Of a stretch of 42,394 nt of DNA, positions 1 to 8,307 are shown in pieces (position 1 is the first letter of the stretch; the number at the start of each line of letters is the position of its first letter). Location: the NCBI GenBank assembly GCA_002292945.1, contig DBCG01000048.1, positions 829 to 43,222 on the forward strand. Reading direction: 5' to 3'. Made by a program: the position numbers and the translations under genes. This stretch comes from Proteobacteria bacterium UBA964 (lineage in GTDB: Bacteria; Pseudomonadota; Gammaproteobacteria; Steroidobacterales; Steroidobacteraceae). The notes beneath the pieces are model-generated. The model was not told the origin of the DNA, did not search any database, and saw nothing but the letters and a program-made list of their open reading frames with translations.

Positions 1-521
1 GGCCAGACAAGGTAGAACTGCTCCTCGATGGCGAGCGACCAAAGATGCTGCAACAGCGGCTGCCTGCCGATGTACTCGAAATAGGAGAGCTGCTGAAGGA
101 TGAAATGCCAATTGGTGACGAACAGCACCGACGCCATCGCATCCTTGCGCAACAACGGCAGCGCGTCCGGCGCCAACACCGCCGCTGCGAGCGCTGCACC
201 GGCGATGGCGAGCAACATCGCCGGCAAGATCCGCCGCGCCCGACGCAGATAGAAGTCCCGGAGCGAGATCCGTCCGCTGCGCTCGAGCTCGGCGAGCAGC
301 AGACGGGTGATGAGGAACCCGGAGATCACGAAGAAGAGGTCGACGCCGAAGAAGCCGCCACGGGCCACGAGGACATCCGCATGGAACGCCATCACGCCGA
401 GCACGGCCAAGGCCCGCAAGCCGTCGATGCCGACGATGCGGGGGGATCCCGAGGCTGCGGCGGTCGCCGCTTGCGCGCCGGGATCGGTGGAGTCGGTCGT
501 CAGGGTCGGCACGCGCCGCAT
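1..521 (-). CDS. Acyltransferase 3 family membrane protein (OafA/YrhL type), partial
   Basis: This reading frame runs off the left edge, so only the N-terminal 173 residues or so are present. Read from ATG at 521, the protein has the hallmarks of integral-membrane acyltransferase family 3: an early 'IDGLRALAVLGVMAFH' segment carrying the conserved His, then 'GGFFGVDLFFVISGFLIT', a basic 'FYLRRARRILPA' stretch, and 'LWSLAIEEQFYLVW' at the edge. Proteins of this family transfer acyl groups (often acetyl) to cell-surface glycans, lipopolysaccharide or exported metabolites from the inner membrane. The substrate cannot be told from sequence. It lies 66 bases downstream of the symporter gene on the same strand and may be the last gene of that transcript, although no clear Shine-Dalgarno sequence precedes it. 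The family call is secure; the role is open. Confidence 0.9.
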   Translation of the reverse strand, partial: MRRVPTLTTDSTDPGAQAATAAASGSPRIVGIDGLRALAVLGVMAFHADVLVARGGFFGVDLFFVISGFLITRLLLAELERSGRISLRDFYLRRARRILPAMLLAIAGAALAAAVLAPDALPLLRKDAMASVLFVTNWHFILQQLSYFEYIGRQPLLQHLWSLAIEEQFYLVW

Positions 522-587
522 CCTACCGCAACGGGGTTGCCGAGTCGCGGCACCCTTACCGTGGCGACCGCCTCCGGCGAAGGCAGA

Positions 588-2063
588 TCAACGGCGTCGC
601 GACCACGGCAGCATGGCGAACGCCACGCACAAGAATCCGCCGAACGGGAACAGCCAAGGGAACGCGACCCAACCTCCCTCAGGCCCCAGCCCGAGCTGTC
701 GTGCATTGGCCACCACCAGTACGCCGATCATCGAGGCGGCGACACCGAGCGTCAGGCTGTGTATCCGGTCGCGCGGCACGAAAAGGGCCAGCAGGAACAG
801 ACCCAACATCGGCCCATAGGTATAGGCCGTCATCTGGAAGGCGAGCGGCACGAGCTGCTCGCCTCGGCCGGCCAGCGAGAACGCAAACACGCCGAGCACC
901 ACGCCCCAGGCGACGACGAAGACCCTCGACAACCACAAGGCCCGCTCCGGCGTCAGCGTCCCGGCACGGTGCCCGTCATGGAACATCGTCAGGGTGGTCT
1001 CGGCGAGCGCCGAGAGCACCGGGCTCGCCATCGCCGCGGAGAACAGCGCCGCCACCATGAAGCCGCGGAGACCGACCGGCAGCTCCGAGAGGATGAACGC
1101 CGGGAAGATGCGATCCCCCTTGTCCTGCACCAGCGGCGCGAACGCGGGATCGAGCGGATTGAACTCGTAGAATCCCCATAGCGCGAGCCCGGCCGTCAGG
1201 AACAGCACCACCACGAGCTCGCCGGCATTGCTCCAGTACAACGCCAAGCGCGCCTCGCGCACCGAACGGCAGCACAGCATGCGCTGCGTGTTGAGTTGAT
1301 CCGTGCCGTAGGCGGCGAGGTTCTGGAACGGCATCGCGAACACACCCGCCCAGAGCGTGAACTGCAACTTCGGGTCGAGGCTGAGATCGAGCACGCGGGT
1401 CTTTCCGGCTTCGGCGCCCGCCTCGAGCAAGCCCCCCAGCCCCCCCGGATACACCTGGGTCACATAGAGCACCGCTACCACGCCACCCGCGACCAACATC
1501 ACGAACTGCAGCACATCGGTCCAGACCACTGCCCGTACGCCCCCGAGCCAGGTGCTCACCACCGCTGCGCCGATCGAGAGCGCGATGCACCCTCCGAAGC
1601 CGAGGCCGGTCAAGAGCTCAAGCACCAGCGCGACTGCGTAGACGCGTACGCCCTGCCCCAACACCGCACCGAGGAAGAACAATAGCGCGGCGACCCTGCC
1701 GAACACGGGGCCGAGACGGTCGCGGATGTAATCGTAGGGGCTCGCGTAATCCTTTTCGTAGAGGCGCGGCATGATGAAATGACCGATCACCCACTTCGAG
1801 ATCACCCCGGCGAGCGCGAACTGCAGGTAGCGGTAGTCGCCGCCCTCTGCGAACACCAGCGCCGGCACGCCGATGAAGGTCACGCCGCTGATCGTGGTGG
1901 AGACGATCGAGGCCGCGACCGCAGGCCACGGCAGGCTGCGTGATCCGAGGAAGTACTCGTGAGTGCCGGTCTGCCGACCCTGCACGCGATGGCTGATCAA
2001 CCAGACGAGCGCGAAGTACGCGGCGACGACCAGCCAGTCGACCGTATGGAAATAGGATCCCAC
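588..2063 (-). CDS. Sodium:solute symporter (SSS family)
   Basis: A 491-residue, very hydrophobic protein with about 13 membrane segments. It starts 'VDWLVVAAYFALVWLIS' and carries the family signature 'EYFLGSRSLPWPAVAASI' followed by 'STTISGVTFIGVPA', where Ser/Thr residues typically help form a Na+ site. Later helices include the 'AYGTDQLNTQRML' loop, which is typical of the sialate/inositol-like branch of the SSS family. It should take up a small organic solute (sugar, amino sugar, carboxylate or similar) with Na+ across the inner membrane. It sits 9 bases after a PhyH-type gene and downstream of a TonB-dependent receptor on the same strand, so receptor and symporter plausibly serve the same nutrient. 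Relatives of this branch are sometimes found with NamZ/DUF1343 muramidases, and one lies at 15633. That link is suggestive only. Confidence 0.92.
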   Translation of the reverse strand: MGSYFHTVDWLVVAAYFALVWLISHRVQGRQTGTHEYFLGSRSLPWPAVAASIVSTTISGVTFIGVPALVFAEGGDYRYLQFALAGVISKWVIGHFIMPRLYEKDYASPYDYIRDRLGPVFGRVAALLFFLGAVLGQGVRVYAVALVLELLTGLGFGGCIALSIGAAVVSTWLGGVRAVVWTDVLQFVMLVAGGVVAVLYVTQVYPGGLGGLLEAGAEAGKTRVLDLSLDPKLQFTLWAGVFAMPFQNLAAYGTDQLNTQRMLCCRSVREARLALYWSNAGELVVVLFLTAGLALWGFYEFNPLDPAFAPLVQDKGDRIFPAFILSELPVGLRGFMVAALFSAAMASPVLSALAETTLTMFHDGHRAGTLTPERALWLSRVFVVAWGVVLGVFAFSLAGRGEQLVPLAFQMTAYTYGPMLGLFLLALFVPRDRIHSLTLGVAASMIGVLVVANARQLGLGPEGGWVAFPWLFPFGGFLCVAFAMLPWSRRR

Positions 2064-2072
2064 GTGCGGCGA

Positions 2073-2888
2073 TCAGCCCACTGTCGCGGGCGCGTCCGCA
2101 AGCGGCAAGCGACGCCCCGATCCGACACCCGGGTACACGCGGCCGTTCGCACCCGGGTAGGCATAGCCGTTGATCAAGACGCGGCGTGGTGCGAGCGAGT
2201 GGTTCGCGGTGCTGCCGTGCACGGCGTATGGGCCGAACAGGATCACCGACCCGGCCTCGCCGATGAGGGTCTCGGCGCGCGAGGCATCGACCACATCGCC
2301 ACCCCCCGCGCCCATCGGCGTGCCGTAATCGAAAGACGCATCGCTCAGGCGACCGCGCGCATCGGTACGCACGGCGTCCTGCGGCAGGAACTGCAGCGGC
2401 CCGTTGTCCGCACGCATGTCGTCGACCGCGAGCAGCGTCTGTACATAGGAGCCGCGACCGTTCAGGTCACGCCAGGTCCCCGGTCCCTTGTCCCGGTGCT
2501 GGATATCCTGGTGCCAGTCGAAGGACACGCCGTCACCGGGCATCTTGAAGTGCGCCTGACAGAGCAGCTGCTCGCAGTGGTCGCTGCCGAGCAACTGGAG
2601 CGCGGGCCCGACCAGCCTCGGGTCGGCGCTGAGCGACAGCAGCGCCGGCTCCGCGCCGCCCGCCCAAACGACCCGCTGCACCACGACTTCGTCGCCGCGG
2701 TCGGCGAGGACGAAACGCGCACCGTCGTGGTCTTGCGAGCTGCGCAGCCGCTGCGCGGTGGCATGCAGCCGCTCGAACGCGGCGCGCACCGGCGCGAGTT
2801 CCGGAGCGCGGAAGAGTCCCGGCAACAGGACCCAACCGCGCCCGAAGAATTCATCCACCTGCCCCGAGGACAGCCGGACGGCGCTCAC
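2073..2888 (-). CDS. Phytanoyl-CoA dioxygenase (PhyH) family protein
   Basis: A 271-residue member of the non-haem Fe(II)/2-oxoglutarate oxygenases. The iron-binding facial triad is visible: 'DWHQD' (His126, Asp128) and a distal His in 'YAVHGSTANHS' (His224). It is followed by an Arg in 'APRRVLINGY' (Arg235/236) that would hold the 2-oxoglutarate carboxylate. Family members hydroxylate acyl-CoAs, amino acids, phosphonates or natural products, so the substrate here is unknown. The start codon is GTG at 2888, with no in-frame ATG near the N-terminus. It lies 13 bases after the stop of the TonB receptor and 9 bases before the symporter gene. It is therefore probably co-transcribed and acts on the compound those transporters bring in. 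The domain call is firm; the pathway is inference. Confidence 0.9.
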   Translation of the reverse strand: MSAVRLSSGQVDEFFGRGWVLLPGLFRAPELAPVRAAFERLHATAQRLRSSQDHDGARFVLADRGDEVVVQRVVWAGGAEPALLSLSADPRLVGPALQLLGSDHCEQLLCQAHFKMPGDGVSFDWHQDIQHRDKGPGTWRDLNGRGSYVQTLLAVDDMRADNGPLQFLPQDAVRTDARGRLSDASFDYGTPMGAGGGDVVDASRAETLIGEAGSVILFGPYAVHGSTANHSLAPRRVLINGYAYPGANGRVYPGVGSGRRLPLADAPATVG

Positions 2889-2901
2889 CGCGAGACTGCC
2901 G

Positions 2902-5835
2902 TCAGAAGCGGTACTCGGCGAGCAGCGTGAAGCTACGGTTGCGCGGGTCAGCCACGCGCGGCTCCCAAGAACTTCCGGCGCCGGTGTTGCTGTCGTAGGT
3001 GATGGCGAACGGCGGATCCTCGTTGAAGAGGTTCTTGATGCCTGCAGTCACCGACAGGCCTTCGATGCCGCGCCAGGTCACCGATGCATTGTGGGTGATG
3101 TAGCTGTCGACGCGGCGGTCGACCGCCGGCGGCGAGACGATGCCGGCGGTGACGCCCGGCAGCTCCTGGTTCCGGTAGCCGGAGCGGTAGAGCTGCGAGA
3201 AGGTCGCGCTCCAATCGCCGCGCGTGAACGAGAAGAACGCGTTGTGCTTCCAATCGAGGCCGAGATCGCCCGCGAAGGTGAACGCACCGACCTCGCTCGG
3301 CCCGAACGGCAGGCTGGGCGCGATGCGCGAGCGCTTCTCAAGGATCTTGCTGCCATCGATGCCCGCGCGCCAGCGGCCACCCCAGGCCTCGCCACGCAGC
3401 GCCATCGTGATGTCGAGGCCCTCGGTCTTGCTCTCACCGGCGTTGAGCCAACGCTGGTCGATGGAGACCAGATTGCCGGCCGCGTCGCGGACGTAGCGGT
3501 CCTGGAAGGTGGAATAGTTGGCCGCGAGCTGCTGCAGCGTCAGGATCTGCAGCGTGCCCGTGCGGTTGATGCGCCACCAATCGATCGACATGTTGAAGTT
3601 GTCGACCGGCTCGAGGACCATGCCGAAGCTCAGTTGGTCCGATTCCTCAGGACCGAGGTCAGGCTTGCCGCCGTTGATGATGTTCGGCTGCACCACCGCG
3701 CACTCGGGCTTGGTGGCATCCGGACGACCACCGGGGCACTTGCCGGGGTCGGCGAGGTCGCGACCGGAGTACAGCGCCGTCGACGAAGCGTTGTTGATCT
3801 GGTTGAAGGACGGCACGCGGAACCCGGTGCTGTAGGAACCGCGCAGCATGATCTGGTCGACCGGACGGTACTTGAGGGTGATCTTCGGATTCGTCGTCGA
3901 ACCGAAACCGTCGTAGTCGTCGCGGCGGACGGCACCGGTGAGCTCCATACCGGCGACGATCGGTACCATCACCTCGGCGTACACCGCCTTCACATCACGC
4001 TCCACGCCGGCGAGGGCGTTGCCGTCATCGAAGGGTGCCGCGATGATGATCGGGCGTGCCGCAGCGGCGCGCTGGTCACCGTTGAACTTGTATTCCTCGC
4101 GGCGCCAATCGACGCCGACCGCCGCGAGCACATCGCCCGCCGGCAGCGCGAACAAGGGGCCCGAGGCCGACGCATCGACCTGCGTCACCGAGAACTTGCC
4201 GCCGTAGAGGATCACACCCTCGGCCGAAGCGCCCTTGAGCAGGTCGAGCGCTGCCTGCGACTGGGTCTCGCCCGGGCGCAGGAAGACGTTGATCGCGCCG
4301 GTGTTGAGTGCGTCGATGATGCCATTGGCGATGATGTTGCCCGACGCATCGCGCGTGGTGTTGCGGTAGTAGTAGCCGGTGCCGAGCTGGGATTCGGACT
4401 CGCTGAACGCGTGCGACACGCCGCTGCGATAGGTCCAGCCCTCGATCGGCAACGGGCCATCGGCACCGATGAAGGCGCGGAAGGTGTCGGTCGTGGTCTC
4501 GATCTCGCGGCGACCGCACTCCATGCAGCGCCAGCGGTAGGACATCGGCAGGCCGCGCCGCGCCTCGAGTGTCGGGAAGACCGCGACCAATTGGTTGAAC
4601 ACACGGTCGTAGACCGCCGCCGACGTCGCGTTGCGGGGGAAGGCGTAGTTCTGCGTGCTGGTGTTCGGCGTGATCTGCAGGTTCGAGAAGCGCTTGGCCG
4701 AATCGGCGGTCGAGCCGGTCAACTCCGCGGCCAACTCGTGCTCACCGAGACGCAGCACGCCCCGGGTGACGAAATTGACGGTCTTGATGGGCTGCTGCAG
4801 CACGGCCGCGCGACCGGTGTCCCAGGCGCAGGCGTACTCCGCTTCCGGGAAGTTCCAGAGCCGGGTGTCGTAGGCGGCCTGGCCGTCGATCTGATTACAG
4901 CCGCCACCCCCCGGCAGGTCGAGCGGGTTGATGCCACCCGAGGCACGGATGGTGGTGCTGCCGGGCAGGAAGGGCGCGGTGGCAGCCGTGTTGATGATCG
5001 TGCCGAGCGGCGTGTTCGGACCGACGCCCAGCGGCAGAATGGTGGCGAACGGCGTGCCGCGCGTGTCCACCGACACGCCGCGGTCGGGCTGGAAGGTGTT
5101 GACGAAGTCGCGTTGGTCGCCGCGCAGCTCGCGGTGATCGCTCATCGACACCGTGGCCATGATGTTCCAGCCGTCCTCGTCGACATCACCGATGCCGCCC
5201 GCGGCCGTGCCGCGGTAGATGGCGCCGCCGCCCAATTCGGTGATGTCGGCGAAACCGCTGAAGTTCAGCCCTTGGAAATCATCCTTGAGGATGAAGTTGA
5301 TGACGCCGCCGATGGCATCGGTGCCGTAGATCGCCGACGCGCCGTCCTTGAGCACTTCGACGCGCTCGATGGCGGCCATGGGGATCTGGTTGATGTCGAC
5401 CGCGCCGCCGTTGAGGCCGTGGGCCGCAACTCGTCGACCGTTCAGCAGCACGAGGGTCGCCGCCGAGCCCTGACCGCGAAGGTTGGCGGAGGACGCGCCG
5501 TTGTTGCCGCGCTGGGCGCCGGTGACCACATCCGCGTTGCCTGCGAGATTGTCGAGGCCGTTGCCGTTGCTGACGAGATAGCTGACGAGCTGCTCAGGGC
5601 TGTTGATGCCCTCGCGACGTAGGTCTTCGGTGGTGATGACCTGCAGCGGCACGGCGCTGTCAGAGACCTGCCGACGGATGCTGGACCCCGTGACGATCAC
5701 GGTCTCGAGCTTGCTGATGTCCCCGTCAGCGGGAGTGGCGGCCTGTTGCGCCGAAGCGCTCGCCACAGCAGCCAAGAGCAGTACGGGAAGCCCGGCGCGC
5801 AAGGCGCCACGGCCGATGGAACGGGTCGCGGTCAT
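2902..5835 (-). CDS. TonB-dependent outer-membrane receptor
   Basis: A 977-residue receptor starting at ATG 5835, which has a good Shine-Dalgarno sequence (GGGAGAG). It has a signal peptide ending near 'ASASAQQA', then a TonB-box-like 'LETVIVTGSS'. The plug domain includes 'VPLQVITTEDLRREGI', 'LVLLNGRRVA' and 'RVEVLKDGASAIYGTDAIGG'. A long beta-barrel follows with 'GSYSTGFRVPSFNQ', ending in 'LLAEYRF' with the C-terminal Phe expected for Bam recognition. It should import a substrate too large or scarce for porins, powered by TonB-ExbBD. This subtype (plug immediately after a short N-terminus, no CarboxypepD domain) is common in Xanthomonadales and Caulobacterales for carbohydrates and peptides. 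It begins a minus-strand unit with the PhyH protein and symporter. The same frame is open upstream for 59 codons, but the signal peptide and ribosome site favour 5835. Confidence 0.95.
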   Translation of the reverse strand: MTATRSIGRGALRAGLPVLLLAAVASASAQQAATPADGDISKLETVIVTGSSIRRQVSDSAVPLQVITTEDLRREGINSPEQLVSYLVSNGNGLDNLAGNADVVTGAQRGNNGASSANLRGQGSAATLVLLNGRRVAAHGLNGGAVDINQIPMAAIERVEVLKDGASAIYGTDAIGGVINFILKDDFQGLNFSGFADITELGGGAIYRGTAAGGIGDVDEDGWNIMATVSMSDHRELRGDQRDFVNTFQPDRGVSVDTRGTPFATILPLGVGPNTPLGTIINTAATAPFLPGSTTIRASGGINPLDLPGGGGCNQIDGQAAYDTRLWNFPEAEYACAWDTGRAAVLQQPIKTVNFVTRGVLRLGEHELAAELTGSTADSAKRFSNLQITPNTSTQNYAFPRNATSAAVYDRVFNQLVAVFPTLEARRGLPMSYRWRCMECGRREIETTTDTFRAFIGADGPLPIEGWTYRSGVSHAFSESESQLGTGYYYRNTTRDASGNIIANGIIDALNTGAINVFLRPGETQSQAALDLLKGASAEGVILYGGKFSVTQVDASASGPLFALPAGDVLAAVGVDWRREEYKFNGDQRAAAARPIIIAAPFDDGNALAGVERDVKAVYAEVMVPIVAGMELTGAVRRDDYDGFGSTTNPKITLKYRPVDQIMLRGSYSTGFRVPSFNQINNASSTALYSGRDLADPGKCPGGRPDATKPECAVVQPNIINGGKPDLGPEESDQLSFGMVLEPVDNFNMSIDWWRINRTGTLQILTLQQLAANYSTFQDRYVRDAAGNLVSIDQRWLNAGESKTEGLDITMALRGEAWGGRWRAGIDGSKILEKRSRIAPSLPFGPSEVGAFTFAGDLGLDWKHNAFFSFTRGDWSATFSQLYRSGYRNQELPGVTAGIVSPPAVDRRVDSYITHNASVTWRGIEGLSVTAGIKNLFNEDPPFAITYDSNTGAGSSWEPRVADPRNRSFTLLAEYRF

Positions 5836-5863
5836 GGGGTCTCTCCCTGTGAATCTCGTCGCA

Positions 5864-5892
5864 AGACTGAAAGCGTCGCCGCAGCGTGTCAA
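5864..5892 (-). promoter_or_regulatory. Candidate sigma-70 promoter for the TonB receptor
   Basis: On the minus strand a perfect -35 hexamer TTGACA (5887-5892) is followed after 17 bases by CAGTCT (5864-5869), a weak -10. The receptor start lies about 29 bases further on, with GGGAGAG in between. The -35 and spacing are good and the -10 is poor, so this may need an activator. Confidence 0.4.
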
Positions 5893-5902
5893 GAGGCGGC
5901 GA

Positions 5903-6997
5903 TCAGGCCACCGCCGGCTCGAGCATGCGCAGCGTCCCACGGTCGGCGTCGATCTCGACCTCGGCGCCCACGGGCAAGGTGAACTGGCGGTTGATGTGGC
6001 CGACCATCGCACCCCAATACGCCGGTACGCCCAACGACTTCACGTGGTCGTCGAGCACATCGGGGATGGTGAGCGAACCGAAGCCCTCGCCGGGCCCGCA
6101 CTTGCTGCAGGTCCCCCAGACCACGCCTCGCACCCGCTCGAGGACGCCGGCCAATTTCAGCTGCACCAGCATGCGGTCGATGCGGTATGGGGCCTCCTGC
6201 ACATCCTCGAGGAACAGGATGCTGTCCGTGAAATCAGGCAGATACGGCGAGCCGATCAGCGCGGTGAGCACGGTGAGGTTGCCGCCGAGCAGCCGACCCC
6301 GGGCACGGCCCGGCGTGATCGCACGCGTGCGGTTCTCGTCGGGCACGATCGCGCCGGTGAGTTCACGCGGGTTCTCGAAAACGGCCTCCTCGCCACGCCA
6401 CACGACGCGCTGCAACCAATCGACGTTGGTGGGGTTCCAGTCGCTTGCGCCGTTGGGCCCGTGGAAGGTGATCGCGCCGGTACGCGCGTGCAGCGACAGC
6501 AGAAGCGCCGTGATGTCGCTGTAGCCGATGACGGCCTTCGGTGTGCGCGCGAAGGCGTCGAAATCGATCAGCGGCAGCAGACGCGCCGCGCCCCAGCCGC
6601 CGCGGATGCAGTGGATGGCCCGCACCTCGGGGTCGCGCACCATCGCATTGAAGTCGGCAGCGCGGTCTTCGTCACGCCCGGCCATGTAGCCGCGCCGATC
6701 GTAGACATGCTTGCCCAGCTTCGATTTGAGGCCGAGCGACGCTAGCGCATCCACCAGCACATCGATGTCCATCGGGTCCCAGTTGGCGCTCGAGGGGATC
6801 ATGAGACCGATCGTGTCGCCGGGGCGGATCCGCGGCGGTCGGACACTCGGCCGCCGCGGCAAAGCGCCTGGGGGGCGCGTCACGGGGCCGGCAGGCATCT
6901 TGCGGTCTGCGTTTGTAGCGCCCGATGCAGCAGAGCCGAGCAGCGGCGCCAGCGCAGCGGTGGTGGCGGCGGCAAGCCAACGACGACGGGTGGTCAT
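5903..6997 (-). CDS. Exported LD-carboxypeptidase, peptidase family S66
   Basis: A 364-residue S66 serine peptidase of the LdcA/microcin-immunity MccF group. These enzymes cleave an amide between an L- and a D-residue, classically the terminal D-Ala of murein tetrapeptide. The nucleophile elbow is 'AVIGYSDITALL' (Ser). The Glu lies in 'ILFLEDVQEAPYRIDRML' and the His in 'GHINRQFTLPVGAEVEID', giving the Ser-Glu-His triad of the family. The N-terminus 'MTTRRRWLAAATTAALAPLL' is a good twin-arginine signal, so the enzyme should be exported folded, whereas the well-studied LdcA is cytoplasmic. It lies 67 bases upstream of the TonB receptor on the same strand. It could act on imported or periplasmic muropeptides or on a related peptide antibiotic; the choice is open. 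Confidence 0.9.
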   Translation of the reverse strand: MTTRRRWLAAATTAALAPLLGSAASGATNADRKMPAGPVTRPPGALPRRPSVRPPRIRPGDTIGLMIPSSANWDPMDIDVLVDALASLGLKSKLGKHVYDRRGYMAGRDEDRAADFNAMVRDPEVRAIHCIRGGWGAARLLPLIDFDAFARTPKAVIGYSDITALLLSLHARTGAITFHGPNGASDWNPTNVDWLQRVVWRGEEAVFENPRELTGAIVPDENRTRAITPGRARGRLLGGNLTVLTALIGSPYLPDFTDSILFLEDVQEAPYRIDRMLVQLKLAGVLERVRGVVWGTCSKCGPGEGFGSLTIPDVLDDHVKSLGVPAYWGAMVGHINRQFTLPVGAEVEIDADRGTLRMLEPAVA

Positions 6998-7128
6998 GGG
7001 GCGCGGTCCTCTTCGAGGCGGTGTTGTCGATCTACGCGCCCACGACAGGCCCGCTCCCGATCCGCCTCACGGGTAAGATTACAGGCGCCGCATCCCGGGC
7101 GCAGCACCGAAAGAGCACCCTCGACCGC
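6998..7128. other. Divergent intergenic region, LD-carboxypeptidase / HCCA-like gene
   Basis: About 130 bases between two divergent starts. TAAGAT at 7074-7079 is the only -10-like hexamer toward the plus-strand operon and has no matching -35. A GAGGA about ten bases before the LD-carboxypeptidase ATG is its likely ribosome site. I see no operator-like repeat. Confidence 0.4.
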
Positions 7129-8307
7129 ATGTCCGCCCTGACACTCACCGTGAGCCGTCTCGTCGCGCGCGCGCTGACCAGCCACTCGGCGCGCGACGCG
7201 CATCGCGCCCGCCACGCCCTGCGGCGACGCCTGAGCGGACGCACGGCCTTGGTGCGCTATTTCCATCAGCCGGGGGATCCGTACAGCGCACTCGCCGCGG
7301 CATTGCTGCCGACGCTGCGCGAACGCTACCGCATCGAGATCGAGACGCATGCCGTACCGCCCCCGGACGCCGCCGCGGCACCCGACGCCACGCGCCTTGC
7401 CGCCTGGGCGGAGCGGGATGCGCGCCGGTGCGCACAACGCCTCAGGCTGTCCGGGCTCGACCGGTCACCGGAGGGACTGGCCACCGACGCGGCCGCACTA
7501 CGACGGGGTGCGAAGCTGCGCGCCCACCTCGGACACTACCTCGGCGCGATGTTCTGCTTCGAGGGCGAGTGGTACTGGGGCGTCGATCGGCTGCACCACC
7601 TGGAATCGCGGCTGCGCTCCCTCGGCCTCGCGCGCGACACCGACGATGCGGCGCCGCTCGTGCCGCCTCCGGCGCTGCGATGGGTGGCGGCGACCGTGAC
7701 GGCAGACCGTCCTCAACTGCATTTCTATTGCTCGCTGCGCAGCCCCTACACCTGGCTCGCGGTGCCGCGCATACGCCAGCTCGCCGCGCACTACGGCGCG
7801 GACCTGCGATTGCGCATGGTGCTGCCGATGGTGATGCGCGGCCTGCCCGTGCCTTGGCCGAAGCGCCGCTACATCCTGTTCGACGCCAAACGCGAAGCCG
7901 ATCGCCTCGGCCTGCCCTTCGGTGACATCGCCGACCCGGTCGGCGCGCCGGTCGAACGGGGCCTCGCACTCGTGCACCACGCCGAGCGGCAAGGTCGCGG
8001 CATCGAGGTCGCCGAATCTTTCCTGTGCGGCGTGTTCGCTGAGGGCATCGATGCCGGCTCGGATCGGGGGCTCGCCCGGATCGCGACGCGCGTCGGCCTT
8101 GGCGCGGCGGACATCCGGACGGCGCTCGCCGACGATGGCTGGCGCGCGATCGCCGAAGCCAACCGCAGCGAGATGCTGGCGCAGGGGCTGTGGGGTGTAC
8201 CCTCGTTCCGTGTCGAGGGTTTCGAGGCGGTCTGGGGACAAGACAGGCTCTGGATGATCGAGGACGATCTGGTCGCACACAACGAGACGCAGGAGAGACG
8301 GACATGA
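7129..8307 (+). CDS. Tandem DsbA/HCCA-isomerase-like thioredoxin-fold protein
   Basis: A 392-residue protein that appears to hold two thioredoxin-fold halves. The first begins at 'TALVRYFHQPGDPYSALAAA' (about residue 40) and the second at 'PQLHFYCSLRSPYTWLAVPR' (about residue 200). The second half has the layout of 2-hydroxychromene-2-carboxylate isomerase and kappa-class GST: an Ser-Pro-Tyr in the first loop, a helical insertion, and the cis-Pro region 'GLWGVPSFRVEGFEAVWGQDRL'. Neither half has a CxxC, so this is unlikely to be a disulfide oxidase and is more likely a glutathione-dependent isomerase or transferase. I start it at ATG 7129; an open frame extends upstream but crosses the divergent promoter region. 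Its stop overlaps the sulfatase start (ATGA), so the two are translationally coupled. The substrate is not known. Confidence 0.82.
   Translation: MSALTLTVSRLVARALTSHSARDAHRARHALRRRLSGRTALVRYFHQPGDPYSALAAALLPTLRERYRIEIETHAVPPPDAAAAPDATRLAAWAERDARRCAQRLRLSGLDRSPEGLATDAAALRRGAKLRAHLGHYLGAMFCFEGEWYWGVDRLHHLESRLRSLGLARDTDDAAPLVPPPALRWVAATVTADRPQLHFYCSLRSPYTWLAVPRIRQLAAHYGADLRLRMVLPMVMRGLPVPWPKRRYILFDAKREADRLGLPFGDIADPVGAPVERGLALVHHAERQGRGIEVAESFLCGVFAEGIDAGSDRGLARIATRVGLGAADIRTALADDGWRAIAEANRSEMLAQGLWGVPSFRVEGFEAVWGQDRLWMIEDDLVAHNETQERRT

Noticed and set aside
45..1181. A 378-codon plus-strand frame at the left edge.
   Set aside because: It is the antisense of the acyltransferase and symporter genes and is rich in Arg, Gln and Glu without family motifs.
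2758..5622. A 954-codon open frame on the plus strand opposite the TonB receptor.
   Set aside because: Its translation is Arg/Ala/Val-rich with no recognisable motif, and it is the complement of an unmistakable receptor gene. Long antisense frames are expected in DNA this GC-rich.
7040..7128. Possible promoter with TTGTCG and TAAGAT for the sulfatase operon.
   Set aside because: The two hexamers are not at promoter spacing and the background is weak; left as an intergenic note only.
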